Shown: positions 12,480 to 23,860, counted from the stretch's first letter. The stretch: 64,000 nt of DNA from Ephydatia muelleri (GCA_013339895.1 JABACO010000004.1:4709145-4773144), one strand, 5' to 3'. Notes: generated by a model from the letters alone, not told the origin. Numbers and translations are program-made.

Positions 12480-14060
12480 CTCTAACGTCCACTCCACACT
12501 AATCCTCCTCCCTCTTTAAAAATACTTACCTGTTCTTTGGCTCCAATTCCATGTGTCGACGATTACGATCGGCCTTTAGTGGTCGCGTGATTATTTTGTT
12601 AAAATTAATTTTCCAGATTAAATACTACATTAGCAAATACATGTACATGTACATGTGCAACAAGAATTAATCTTATCAGTTATCGCTTTGAATTTTGACC
12701 TCAGATATTGCGTGCAAATATGTATTGATCAGTCACAACTTTATGATGCATGCAAATGCTTGCTACACTTGTAGCCCTATAAGTCCATGTATAAAGTAAT
12801 TATGTTTCCTCTCACACTGGCTAAAGAACCCCATTATTCAGATGACTTCACTTCACTAATGCATCACTTCAATACTCCAAGAACAAGAATGCGTTGCCCA
12901 GATCAGTGTAGTATATCATACTTGTTCACTCCCCCCCCCCCCCCACCAATCTTTTGCAAGTTAGCATTATGGGTTATTGCAACAAAAGGTGCAGTGGGTT
13001 TTAATGGACACACAAAATGTGCTTACACCAGGACCACATATTTGTATGACTATGAGGTTACATGCATGTCAGTATTGCATCTACAATGGCATTCAAAGTG
13101 ATTTTGATCAACACAACAGAACACACAGCACTGCACAAATGGTGAGGCAGATAATTCTCGCATTTACGAATAAATGCACTTGGCGTTCAAAGAGTTAAAG
13201 GCTAAACTGTTCTCGTGTCCTCCGTCCAAAGCATGTCACGGACATGTAGATACATATATTCGCATTAAAAACTCATTCTCCACTTGATGACAAAACATTT
13301 TAAAAACAATGCAAATAATTAGAAATAATGTCCTGTGTAGCACTGACGTCCTCTCTGAAGATGCCCCGCCCCTTCCTGGCACTGGTGCAGATGGAGGGTG
13401 GCAGGGCTAGTGGCACATCTGGTGAAAGTGATGGAACAGGTTGTGAAGGTTATAGCCTTGTCAGTGAGTATTGGGGCAATTGTCTCTTCCATCTATGATC
13501 CTGAAGGGAACAAGATCCACACAGTGATGGCGGTGGTGTGGTTCCCAGGCCCATAGTGTCATGTTTTCACTGTGGTGAGCTGGGCCACTTCAGTGTGTAA
13601 AGGCAGGTGCCTGTGTGCTGTATCCTGTGTCCAAGGGTAGTGGACACGTGGCTGGTGAGAGCACTTGGTGTAGGAGTGCCGACATTGGGACACCTAATTA
13701 TGTAGCTCATGTGGGGGAGGTAACACCTTCCATTGGTGAGGAGGGTGTGTATGGCAGATGTTGGGAGGTTCAGGATGGGGACACGCTGATACAATGTTCA
13801 TTAGAGGACATATGTGTAGTTGTTTGCCTTTTTGGGAACGGGAGCTGTGTGCACCACCATGGGTTTTGGATACTATTAAGAGTGGTTATGTCCTCCCCTT
13901 TTATTCTCTACCTACACCCTATACCCGACCTAATCAGTGTACAGCACTACTGAGGCTGATGGTGTTGACAATGCAGTGGGTGAGTTTTTGAAGGGTGGGT
14001 GCATGATGACCATTGTATATCCTGTTGGAAACCAGGCAAGCATGGTGTGATATGTTACCC
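12480..14060 (+). repeat. Gene-capturing repeat N, copy 1
   Basis: This repeat is shared with 22,790-23,860 (reversed) and 51,040-51,870. It contains a stretch near 13,440-13,525 encoding part of an NHL blade (GYSLVSEYWGN, then an IYDPEGNKIH-like end) otherwise found in the window's TRIM-NHL genes. It is followed by a segment whose other frame reads C-F-H-C-G-E-L-G-H-F, like a gag zinc knuckle. A C-tract lies at about 12,930-12,944. In this copy the open frame is broken (extra bases in the NHL stretch). Confidence 0.65.
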
Positions 14061-14471
14061 ATCAAAGCATAGAGCTTCAGTTTTGGAGATAGTCCCTTGA
14101 TGAGTTTAATGCACAACCAATATGGCATAGGCCAGCGTGTTTTGCATCCCCACACTCAGTGTAGTATGTATTTGTATTGTGCATATTTGTGTGTGCTAGA
14201 GGATCTATATGCATGGTTGTCACAGCTTCACATTAGATCCCTCCCTCTTCCAGCTATTGCAGGTATTCTGAACCGAGGCATGTGAAGAAGCTGAGGTCGT
14301 GGGCTGTCAGAACAGATGACCAGTTCACTAACTGCATCAGCGTTGGACCTTATGCCCCTCCCCCATGACCACACCTAGCTACCTCCCACAACACAAAATT
14401 CTAAAACCAATTGTACTCACATGTATCTGTAATCCTCATCCACTATTAAAGTCTTATTTGAACCACGACTA
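14061..14471. other. Mixed repeat debris, no gene
   Basis: A segment near 14,080-14,150 matches the TRIM-NHL 3' flank (reversed relative to copy 1, near 8,600-8,650), joined to pieces resembling 3,770-3,850. It ends at the TA target of the Tigger element. Confidence 0.5.
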
Positions 14472-14531
14472 CAGTGGGTGTTCGATTATAAGACCACCCG
14501 ATTATAAGACCATAAAGTGCCGCTATCGATG
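14472..14531 (+). repeat. Left TIR of Tigger element
   Basis: 60-bp terminal inverted repeat pairing with 16,898-16,957. It starts CAGTGGGTG next to the TA target site. Confidence 0.95.
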
Positions 14532-14633
14532 TTAGAATTTACCTAAATGCAATTAAGGCCACAATGATTATGATATGAATATTTGATTCTAAATATTCGC
14601 GTTTTTTTTGGCGGGTTTGTCAGTGTGTGTAGT

Positions 14634-16446
14634 ATGGAGACGCCTGGCTCTGCGCCTAAGGCAAAGGCAAAGAGAAAGAAGAACAGCGCTGGCAGCCCAG
14701 TAGAAGAGCAAAGAAATGAATTTCTTAAAGGTACCAGAAAGGGGAGAAGGGTGCTAGATGTACAGAAAAAGCTTGATGTCATCGAAATGCTTGATAAAGG
14801 AAAGACCCAGAGGGAGGTAGCAGCACAGTTGGGCGTATCAAAAACTCAAGTTTTAAACATTAGTCGCTGCAGAGCAGCGCTATATAAACGTCAACTTACC
14901 TCAAAGGTAGCGAAATTTGGCAAATTTGCGGACATTGACAAGGCTGTATTTGATTGGTTTTGTCGCGTGAGAACACCAGTGGGACTCCGCAAGCCTTTAC
15001 CCGTATCACTAGCTGCTTTGCAAGCTCGTGCTCGCCATGAGGCAAGATTAAGAAATGTTCATAACTTCAAAGCGTCAGTGGGTGGGTTAGGCGATGGCGT
15101 AAGCGATTTAATGTCCCACCAAGTGTTCACCTCCATGGTGAAGCGGGAGATATTTGTCTGATTGATGCTGAAAAGAAGATGGATGTTTTGCGTTCTCAAC
15201 TTAGTGAGGGGGGCTATGCTTTACAGAATATATTTAACATGGACGAAACGGGGCTTTTTTACCGAGCGTTACCTAAGCGGAGTTATGTATTACCAGACGT
15301 TGATGTGAGGCAAAAAGGAAGAGGGACAAAAGCTTTGACTGCTAAGGATCGAGTGACTTTAGTGCTTTGTTGCAATGCTACTGGTACTTGTAAAGTTGCC
15401 TTATTGATGATGGTACATCAAAAAAATCCCCGCTGTTTCAAAAAACAAAGGCCACCGTTTCCATATACCTCACAGCCCAATGCATGGAGTGATGGAGAAC
15501 GCTTTAAATTCTGGTTTAATGATGTATTCCTACCCTGCATTCGAAAATGGACAGACTCCAAAGTGGCTCTCCTTTTAGATGGGTTTCTCTGGCCATTGCA
15601 AAGACATTGGTGATCCTAAGGGTCAAGTCTCAGTTTTGTTTTTCCCACCTAATTTGACCTCAATGTATCAGCCGCTTGACCAAGGCATCATTTCAGCTGT
15701 AAAGTGTACTTACAAGTATTGTGTTCTGGACAGGTTACTGACAGGCATTGATAAGTATGATGAATTGCACCTAATGGCTAGCCACATTGTAGCTGGATGT
15801 CGAGGGCTTGAATACTGCTTACCTCCAAATCTGCTTGATACAGCTATCATCTGGAAAAAGGCATGGGATGAATTGGACCAATCAGTTATTGTCTCTTGCT
15901 GGGTGCACTCTCATTGCCTTCCTGTTACAGATGAAGCCATTGTGGCAAGTGAACACCGTGACTATCGCAAAGCTACCACTGATAGTATTGTAACAAAAAT
16001 GTGTGATCAACTGAAGAGTCTTGACTTGCAATCTGACAGCACTGTTGGTACACTCCAATCAATTGGAATTTTAGATGCAGTCAGTGCTGTGGGGAAAGGG
16101 GACACCCTCGCTGATGGAGAAATGGATAGACGTTGAGGATGACCAAGAAGTTGCAGCATCTATTGAATTGCAAGTCCTTGACAAAATTTGTAGTGATTTG
16201 GATGAAGCTGCAGTTGAACAGCCTGATGATGGTGGTGGTGGTGGTGATGATGATGATGATGATGATGAAGGTGACAATGGCCTGGAGAAGCCTCCTGTCA
16301 CCAAAGAATTCAGTGAAAAAATGTTGATGGCTGCACGTCAGGCACACTGCATTGCTGGTGAGCTCAACAATCCACAGCTGTTATCCATTGCCAAACAGTT
16401 ATGGTTGTCTGCACACAGCAAATTGATCATAGCTGGTAAAGTGTAG
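14634..16446 (+). pseudogene. Tigger-like transposase, three frameshifts
   Basis: The ATG at 14,634 opens a protein with a basic Lys/Arg-rich start, then a helix-turn-helix of the CENP-B N-terminal type (LDVIEMLDKGKTQREVAAQL at about residues 45-64). The DDE catalytic core follows: first Asp in FNMDETGLFYR (15,230s), second Asp in KVALLLDG (about 15,575), and the downstream FFPPNLTSMYQPLDQGI motif. An acidic low-complexity run (Gly then Asp repeats) sits near 16,230-16,270. Frame changes occur near 15,080-15,090, 15,583 and 16,115-16,130, each explained by one base. The catalytic motifs survive across the breaks. It would cut and paste the element's own ends; it cannot as written. Confidence 0.92.
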
Positions 16447-16897
16447 CTCTCTTGAACATATACCACAACAACTTTGTATTGCTGTCTTGTGCTAGTTTGG
16501 GGACCAGCCCATAAATATGTTGGTCCCTATACTAGTTTCATTTTGTTCATTTATGGTTGAATATGTTATCACGTGTGCAGGTGAATGTGGGATCAGGTCT
16601 CTATGCATGTATAGGGTAGGAACGTACAAGGTCTTTATTTCAAGCGAGCTAGACCGACCTATATAAGCACATGCAATGCGTTGATGATTGGCCGACCGGC
16701 GACCATGCATGCACAGCCACCATCCTCAATCTCGTAATTTGTAGCAATGTAACGAAAGATTTGTAATATGGTGGTATCGATCGATTGATACAAACGTTTG
16801 CGATCGAGCGTATGCAGTTATTTAAAAAGTTATGTCGCGTGCACTGGATTTTCGGTACAATCCCAGTACATTGTAAACAACTGTGGTTTCTTAATCT

Positions 16898-16957
16898 CAT
16901 CGATAGCGGCACTTTATGGTCTTATAATCGGGTGGTCTTATAATCGAACACCCACTG
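16898..16957 (-). repeat. Right TIR of Tigger element
   Basis: Inverted partner of 14,472-14,531, ending CACCCACTG immediately before TA. Confidence 0.95.
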
Positions 16958-16993
16958 TACCTTTATGCTACACCATGCACACATGTACCTTTG

Positions 16994-17109
16994 TGTAGTG
17001 TAGGAAGTGCGCATGCGTAGAACGTGGTATAAATACGATTGCTCTAGGTGATTTGTCATTCTTGTCTCAGTTAGATATTTATATGTTAATACTATTCTGA
17101 GACACTACA
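16994..17109 (+). repeat. 5' LTR (116 bp)
   Basis: The LTR begins TGTAGTG and ends CACTACA, and contains GTATAAATAC as a TATA-like box. It matches 19,158-19,274 almost base for base. It is short for an LTR. The sequence just after it, AGTGGCGACGAGGGTGGG, resembles the primer-binding site found in some Ty3/Gypsy elements. Confidence 0.93.
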
Positions 17110-17133
17110 AAGTGGCGACGAGGGTGGGATAGA

Positions 17134-18041
17134 ATGGCGTCCTTACCCATTGGAAGGAGTCTAGAACCTTTCGACCCTCAGACAGAGGATTTCGAGGCGT
17201 ACGCCGAACGGCTGGAACAGTACTTGCTAGTCAACGACGTCAGTGACAGGAAAAAGCAGGTAGCGTTTTTCCTAATTGTGGTGGGGTCTTCAACCTATCA
17301 GGTTTTAAGGGACCTCCTGGCTCCTGATACCCCAGCTTCGAGAACTCTCGAGGAACTTCTCGAGGTGCTAAAAGGGCACTATAAGCCGGCGAGACTTGTC
17401 ATTGCCGAGCGCTTCAATTTTCATCGCAGACATCAACAGCCTGGAGAGAGCGCACGAAATACATGGTAGAGCTTCGAAGGTTGGCAAAAAACATGTCATT
17501 TTGGGCAATTTCTAAACGACGCATTAAGGGACCAGTTGGTATGCGGTTAATTGCCACTAATAAACAAAAGCGTCTTTTGTCTGAAGCGAATTTAACAGCT
17601 GAGCGCGCTCTTGAGATATCTCAGGCAATGGAGACAGTGGAAAAGGGGGCCAAAGACTTCAAGGAGGAACACCAAGACTCAAAGCGGCAAGAAACGGAGA
17701 CGGCGGCTATCAACGTAGTAAGAAAACCTGTACCCAATAGAGCATGTCCCTCCGGGAGGGAGGAAGGGTGCACTCGTTGTGCGGGGAATGGGTCATGGAA
17801 TTGCCCTTATCGTGGGACCCAGTGTCACAAGTGCAAACGTGTTGGACATTTGGCACGAGCATGCAGGTCAAGCGGTTCAAAAAAGGAGACTACGCATCGA
17901 GTGACAGAGCCCCAGGAACAAGAGTACAGGTTGGACTACATCGGTGTCCTGAAGGGCATTAATACCAAGCGTGTGTGGATCGAAGTGGAGTTGAATGGAA
18001 TAGCACTAAAGATGGAGCTTGACACGGGAGCTAGTGTTTAG
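17134..18041 (+). pseudogene. Retrotransposon gag with CCHC knuckle and protease start
   Basis: The ATG at 17,134 begins a gag capsid-type frame (FEAYAERLEQYL, then a stop at 17,467 after a frame change). A second frame from 17,463 continues with a CCHC zinc knuckle (CHKCKRVGHLARAC, about 17,824-17,865) and ends soon after a D-T-G-A-S aspartic protease motif near 18,020-18,035. Roughly 100 codons of gag appear to be missing around the join at 17,470-17,550. Gag would package element RNA; this copy cannot make an intact one. Confidence 0.85.
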
Positions 18042-19134
18042 TCTCGTCAGCAAAAAGACATGGCGAGAGAAGCTGGGATCTCCTCCTCTGACAAAAAGAA
18101 AAATTGTCCTACGAGCTTATTCGGGGCATAGACTACACGTCATTGGGGAGACTACTGTTGACGTCAACGCAGGCTCTCAGCGGCACAAGAGTCTACCTTT
18201 AGTTGTTGTAGAGTGGCCCGAAGTGTTCCAGCTGAATGAAGCTACCAGCGGGACAACAATTACGGCATTAATGACTACTTTCTCACGGTTTGGCCTTCCG
18301 GAAATAATCGTGACAGATAATGGTTCTCAATTCACGAGTGACCAATTCAAGACATTCTGCGACGAGAATGGTATCAGACATGTGAGAGTGGGCGCCTTAC
18401 CATCCAAGCTCAAATGGTGAAGCAGAGCGTTTTGTGAAAACGTTCAAACGTGCTTTTAGCGCTATGGGTAACGAGAAGGATCCTGTTCGACGTTTGCAAC
18501 AGTTTCTATTCTCATACAGGAACACCCCTCACTCGACAACGGGGGGTATCGCCTGCCGAGCTTCTGGTCGGAAGACAGTTGAGAGGTAGACTTGACCTTT
18601 TGAGGCAACAAACATGCATCACAAATACTTCACACTGTCCCAATCCGGAGGTGAAAGTACAGGCGTGTCAGAGAAGACAGAAATAGCCTACGACAAACAT
18701 GCAAAGCAACGTGAGTTTACTGTTGGACAAGCTGTGTGGGTAAAAGGACAAAACCATCAACAAAATTGGCTACCGGGGGTGATCGTGAAGCAACGCAATA
18801 GTGTATCCTATACAGTCAATGTTAGTGGACAGTTATGGCATCGTCACGTTGATCATCTCCGCGGGAAAGAGAACAGGATGAAGCCCATGTGCAAGGGGCA
18901 GAAGATTCTGAATACTTTCCTAACAGGCAACCGGGTTCAGCAGACGACCAGGACATTATTACAGATGAAAATGCACCGAATCTGAGACATGAACAACAGC
19001 CAATACATGATGCTACCCCTCAAGAGGATCAGGCAACACTGCCTGAACACGCAACGGTGGAAAAACGCAGGAAGTCCACCAGAGAACATCGTCCTCCAGT
19101 GCGTTTCCACGAAGAGTTTGGCTATAATGTATGA
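18041..19134 (+). pseudogene. Retrotransposon protease remnant fused to integrase C-terminal half
   Basis: After the protease motif a frame (from 18,019) carries the rest of the protease-like region, then jumps at about 18,215-18,235 into an integrase core fragment. The jump lands at FGLPEIIVTDNGSQF (about 18,290-18,334), which holds the second catalytic Asp. Later frames (18,450-18,985) carry the integrase tail, including RQRGVSPAELLVGRQLRG and an acidic end. RT, RNase H and the integrase zinc-binding part are missing, an internal deletion of several kb by family standards. Several frame changes follow. Confidence 0.85.
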
Positions 19135-19140
19135 AGAAGA

Positions 19141-19157
19141 AAACTCGGGGGAAGAAG
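19141..19157 (+). other. Polypurine tract
   Basis: A purine-rich run ends immediately before the TGTAGTG start of the 3' LTR, the expected plus-strand primer position. Confidence 0.7.
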
Positions 19158-19274
19158 TGTAGTGTAGGAAGTGCGCATGCGTAGAACGTGGTATAAATAC
19201 GATTGCTCTAGGTGATTTGTCATTCCTTGTCTCAGTTAGATATATATATGTTAATACTATTCTGAGACACTACA
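19158..19274 (+). repeat. 3' LTR (117 bp)
   Basis: Starts TGTAGTG, ends CACTACA. It differs from the 5' LTR by a few bases, which suggests the insertion is not extremely old. Confidence 0.93.
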
Positions 19275-19839
19275 CCTAGCCAATGGCAACACCAGCAAGG
19301 ACAGGGCTGGCATGAAGAAGGCCCTCCAGCTCCTCCTGAGGAACACCAGTGCTCTGGAGCAGAAGTGGCTCATCAGGATCATACTGAAGGTAGCTGCTCG
19401 TGTGGGGGGGAGGGCAATCCAGAAGGGACCAAGGACCTAGTGTTCAACCCCTTCGTCTCTGGGTCTACATGTGCATGCTATTCCTCCATTCCAACTTTAT
19501 GCCACCTCACTCTCATTCTTTGCCTCTTCATTCAAAGCTTTGTCATAAATACTTTGTGCTGTTGATTTGCGGATTTGCGTTGTGTCATAGCTTGTGCATG
19601 ATGCCACGCCCACTGCTGGCCAGGGTTACACAATGTCTTGGTCCTGCAGGGCCTCAAGACAGGTCTGAGTGAGAACTCTGTCTTCTCTGTCTTCCATTCT
19701 GATGCCGTCGATCTGTTCAGTGTCTGCAGCAATCTGGAGAACTGACCTCCATGATCGCAGTGTCCACCTCAATGAGTCCATCATCACCTTCTTCTCTGTC
19801 TTCGGACCTACGCTCGGAGAGCGTGCCACCATGGACCAG
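19275..19839 (+). pseudogene. LIG4: DNA ligase IV fragment (two exons), displaced
   Basis: Two exons of DNA ligase IV, the XRCC4-bound ligase that seals breaks in non-homologous end joining. The first (19,275-19,389) begins directly at the LTR with L-A-N-G-N and ends RNTSALEQKWLIRIILK before GTAGCT. The second (19,650-19,839) follows a CTGCAG acceptor and reads FSVFHSDAVDLFSV, then DLHDRSVHLNESI, ending before GTGTGT. One extra A near 19,741 shifts its frame. These blocks lie in the N-terminal DNA-binding domain, before the catalytic Lys motif. The first exon matches exon 3 of the LIG4 gene at 53,120-53,851, so it is a duplicate or a split-off part. No other LIG4 exons are nearby. Confidence 0.88.
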
Positions 19840-20230
19840 GTGTGTGGGTGTAGGTGTGTGTTTGTGTGTATTGAATAGTGTATGTGTGAGCTTACATCTT
19901 CCATTTCCTCTTACAAACCCTCCCTACATTGCGTTGTGTCAACCCTACATGCACCTTCTTTGCCCACAGTCCAGTGGCAGTGCTCAGAACAACAGAATGT
20001 TGAGGATGATAAGTTTGTGGGACAGTGTAACATTTGTCATGTAAGCTCACTAAACTGACGAAGTCTTTCATACTTGTCTTGGTTTACATTTTAGCATCCT
20101 AATATTTTTATGTATAGGTATGGATGACACCTGGGCTAGTGCCCATTGCCAATCCCTCTATGTATTATCTCAGCACACAATCACACACACACAATCATAC
20201 ACACACACACACATTTACACACTCACTCAC
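19840..20230. other. No gene seen
   Basis: Intronic or intergenic sequence between the LIG4 fragment and the LSS fragment on the opposite strand, with a GT-rich stretch near 19,840-19,890 and a CA-rich stretch near 20,173-20,228. Confidence 0.5.
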
Positions 20231-22340
20231 CCCAGATCAAACCTCCTCCCCATACAGCCCAATGCCTCCAGTCCAAACCAGGTGCCATAAGTGAAGCACA
20301 CACCCCAGCTCCTGTGGTGAGAGGAGAGGAAAGGACTCTGGAGGAATGCAAGGGGGAGGGAGGGGGGGTGCTCCTCTTCCCCAGTCCCTTCAGCTTACCC
20401 CTCCCATGAGCCATCAGGTTTCTGTATGCTGAGGACGTACTTCAATGCTCTGCTGAGACAATCCCTGTGAGTGATGGTGTAGAGGCGGGTGTGGAGCGAT
20501 GGTGTGTGGAGGGATGGTGTGTGGAGAGATGGTATACATGTATGGTGTGTGGAAAGATGGAGAAAGTTACACACATACTGAGTATCTGAGATTACTGATA
20601 CCCCATGCAGGTCTAATCCCTGTGCATGTGCCTGTGTTGTGGGTAGTGTTCAGAGAGGGGAGGAGGAGGAGAGGGGGGATACAAGTAAATAATAAGCATG
20701 TTTCATGTGCACAAATATTCCAACACACTGAAAACTTGAGAAAGGTTACTCTAATATCTATGGGTTAGGTATCTCCAGGATGGCCCCTCCCCTCTTGGTC
20801 TCGTAGGAGGCGTGGCCACCATTGGTGTTCTGCATTTTCAGCAGCTGAGCAAAGGTGTGCGGAGGTGCACAAAGGTGCACAAAGGTGTGCAAAGGTGTGC
20901 AAATGTGGGCAGAGGTGCACAAATAATGTAGTGTACAAGAGGTCAGGTGCATGCATAGTGCATGAGGAAAGGGATGACCGCATAATGGTGTGCACATAGT
21001 CCCTACACGCCCACAATGGACACACCTACTCATACATCATGGCCAGCAAAGCACTTACCACATTGACACAGTCGAACATCCTTTGGTCTTCAACATGTTC
21101 ATCAAGGTCACTGTTGTTGAGGGGAGGGGCATGTTTATGGATGACCTACTATGTGCATTGGGGGCTAGGGTGGTTTCATTGCTGTGTAGGTTGGGAGCTT
21201 GTAGGAGGCGTAGCCACCCTTCTGGCCGAGACAACCCAACCACACTCCACTGTGCTGAAGGGGAAAGTCCCCTGGAGAGGGAGGGAGGGGCATCAGGTGA
21301 TGTGTGTTACCTCATGCAGGCCCATTGAGAGCCAGGTTGGGGCCCGGGAAGGATGCCCCCTCAGTGGCGTATACAGGATTTCAGCGAGGGGGGTGCTTAA
21401 GGTCAGGCCCCATACGAAAAGGTGGTGTGTGGGTGGGGGGGGGGGACAGTCCACTTCAGGGCCGATATACAAAAGTGGGGGGGGGGGCCAGTTCGCTTCC
21501 GGTCCAATACCTTTCTTTGGCACACAGAAAATACTTAGGGATCGCGGGGCCCCTTACCCCTACCCCCCCCCCCCCCCCACCCCGTCCCCCCCAGCCCCCC
21601 CCCCCCCCCCCCCCCCCCTCTCGACGGCACTGACATCATGGGTCTGCTAGCACCCTGCAAAGTCCCTAGTCCCCAGACCTAGTATAATCTAGGCCCCTAT
21701 GCCCATATCTAGTGAGTGACACGCAGTCCAGATGGAATGATGGACTTGGGAGCTAACCAATCCAATCACACTCTGTAGTAGCCCTCTACCACTAGAATGG
21801 AGTACCTTGCTCATCTGTCTGTAGTACTTGGAGTAGTTGGGAGGTTTTCTGGCACCTGGGTGGTGTGTAAGCATGCAATGTAACACCCACACACATGTAT
21901 TAACACACTTGCATCAATAGACGTGTACACACACACAACTTAGTTTCTTTAGAAAAACTAGTGGAGAGCCTTAATAAATACATGTACAATCAGAGAACCT
22001 TCTGTCTAAGTATACTCTAGCCTGTGGTGATGTCAAGACACAAAGATGACAGCCCTGCAGATGGCCCCTCCCCCTCTGGTCATGCACCTTAACCACACAC
22101 CCTTGTTTAGTACGTACCTCCAAGAAAGCTTGTGCAGCAAATGCAGAGTCCTGCAACTGTGAGCCGTTAGTGCCCTGATAAGAAGAGGTGAGGGAGAGGG
22201 GAGTGAAGAGGGAGAGGGGGAAGTGTGTGTGTGTCTGTGTGTGTGCATGTGTGTGTGTGTGTGTGCATGTGTGTGTGTGTGTCTGTGTGTGTGTGGTCGT
22301 TCCCTGCCAAATTTACATGCCACCAGTCCTGCAGAGTAAA
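20231..22340 (-). pseudogene. LSS: Lanosterol synthase central exons, copy 4 (normal order)
   Basis: Minus-strand exons in the expected order: 22,118-22,174 (TNGSQL, with the usual Trp read as Gln), 21,806-21,855 (KYYRQ block; one C missing, so it reads out of frame), about 21,190-21,271 (FPFSTVECGWVVS), 21,063-21,110 (DLDEHVEDQRMFD), 20,765-20,844 (NTNGGHASYETKRGG), 20,399-20,464 (ALKYVLSIQKPDGSWE) and 20,231-20,311 ([19 protein letters not shown]). Pieces match the C-terminal half of LSS including a QW repeat. The Asp-Cys-Thr-Ala-Glu catalytic motif expected after V-V-S is not visible. The last LSS exons are absent. A poly-G element splits the intron at 21.4-21.6 kb. Confidence 0.85.
21363..21630. 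mobile_element. Small poly-G/poly-C non-autonomous element
   Basis: Its left end reads CAGTGGCGTATACAGG and its right end, reversed, reads CAGTGCCGTCGAGAGGGG. The interior has several G runs and one ~60-base nearly pure C tract (21,560-21,618). No ORF of its own. The right-end word CCGTCGAGAG is shared with the left end of the larger element at 24,057. It lies in an LSS intron. Confidence 0.6.
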
Positions 22341-22790
22341 CTTACCTCGCACAGCCTAGCCTGGTCACATCATCCTACCATCTAGACCCCAGAACAGCTC
22401 AGCACCAAACATTCAGCCATTTACGAAGATTGTTGGCAACCACTGGAAAGAGGGAGTGGCTTTAATTTATGCACAATTCATCCATAACAATTTTATCAGA
22501 TGACACTGCAATGTAATAAATGAATTCCAGCAGTCAAATATTTTTAATTGTAACAGCTGATGTTTTGTGTTAACCCACTTCAATAGCATGTACAGTTTTA
22601 ACTTCTAATTCAAACGCATAAAAACACAGTCCAGAGCCAGTACAACAGAGACATTTGAATGTGTGATTGGATCAGGAAGCTTATTGTGGTGGTGGATTTG
22701 TATTTTGGTGTAGGCTAATCATTACTTCCCTACAGCACATGTACATGTATATCCACGTGCCTGCTAAATGCTAATCACATGGTGTGCGCT
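22341..22790. other. LSS upstream flank, no gene
   Basis: This matches parts of 8,380-8,480 and 33,400-33,480 at the left edge, then becomes unique AT-rich DNA without open frames. Confidence 0.5.
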
Positions 22791-23860
22791 TTATAATGAG
22801 GCCTTCACACCATGCTTCACACCATGCTTGCCTGGTGTCCAACAGGATATACAATGGCCATCATGCACCCACCCTTCAAAAACTCACCCACTGCATTGTC
22901 AACATCATCAGCCTCAGTAGTGCTGTACACTGATTAAGTCGGGTATAGGGTGTAGGTAGAGAATAAAAGGGGAGGACATAACCCCTCTTAACAGTATCCA
23001 AAACCCATGGTGGTGCACAAAGCTCCTGTTCCCAAAAAGCCAAACAACTACACATATGTCCTCTAATGAACATTGTATCAGCGTGTCCCCATCCTGAACC
23101 TCCCAACATCTGCCATACACACCCTCCTCACCAATGGAAGGTGTTACCTTCCCCACATGTGCTACACAATTAGGTGTCCCAATGTCGGCACTCCTACACC
23201 AAGTGCTCTCACCAGCCACGTGTCCACTACCCTTGGACAAAGGATACAGCACACTGGCCCACACCTTCACACACTGAAGTGGCTCAGCTCACCACAGTGA
23301 AAACATGACCCCATGGGCCTGGGAACCACACCACCCCGCCATCACTATGTGGATCTTGTTCCCTTCAGGATCATAGATGGAGAGACAATTGCCCCAATAC
23401 TCACTGACAAGGCTGTAACCTTCACCACCTGTTCCATCACCTTCACCAGATGTGCCACTAGCCCTGCCACCTCCATCTGCACCAGTGCAAGGAAGGGGCG
23501 GGGGCAGGTGAGGCATCTTCAGAGAGGACGTCAGTGTTTTAAAAATTGTGTTTGTCATCAAGTGGAGAATGAGTTTTTAATGCGAATATATGTATGTACA
23601 AGTGCGCGACATGCTTTGGACAGAGGACACTAGAATAGTTTAACCTTTTAAAGAAACAATCACGAATAGGTTTTAGGATTGTGGTCAAAATTAAAAGTGA
23701 TAGTATTCAATCTGGAAAATTAATTTTAACAAAATAATCACGCGACAGTAAAGGTCGATCGTAATCGTCGACACATGGAATTGGAGCCAAAGAACAGGTA
23801 AGGAGGGAGAAAGGATTGGTGTGGAGTGGACGTTAGAGCTGATGTAATGCAGAGTTTTTT
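22790..23860 (-). repeat. Gene-capturing repeat N, copy 2
   Basis: Reverse complement of 51,040-51,870 and of most of 12,480-14,060. The captured NHL-blade sequence is at about 23,345-23,430 on the minus strand, within a frame from 23,561 preceded by Gly/Thr-rich sequence. The rest encodes a frame with GESTWCRSADIGTPN and QDGDTLIQCSLEDICVV that is kept in all three copies but that I do not recognise. Confidence 0.7.

Larger units (their letters stand above)
14472..16957 (+). mobile_element. Complete Tigger/pogo-like DNA transposon (2,486 bp)
   Basis: The element has 60-bp terminal inverted repeats that are nearly perfect by eye. They begin CAGTGGGTGTTCGATTATAA and contain a second internal ATTATAAGACC repeat. 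It is flanked by TA dinucleotides (14,470-14,471 and 16,958-16,959), the Tc1/mariner target duplication. Between the TIRs lies a transposase gene on the plus strand with CENP-B-like DNA binding and a DDE domain. The structure is intact, but the gene carries frameshifts, so the element is probably dead. Confidence 0.95.
16994..19274 (+). mobile_element. Small Ty3/Gypsy-type LTR retrotransposon, RT deleted
   Basis: Two ~116-bp LTRs flank gag, a protease start and part of integrase, with a purine-rich tract (CTCGGGGGAAGAAG) before the 3' LTR. Reverse transcriptase and RNase H are absent, giving a 2.3 kb element instead of the usual 4-6 kb. The bases flanking the LTRs (CTTTG on the left, CCTAG on the right) do not form a target duplication. 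The right LTR abuts a LIG4 exon and the left flank is unrelated, so at least one end was rearranged. Confidence 0.88.

Noticed and set aside
16071-16347. Poly-Ser and poly-Ile antisense ORFs
   Set aside because: Shadows of the Gly/Asp codon repeats in the transposase tail.
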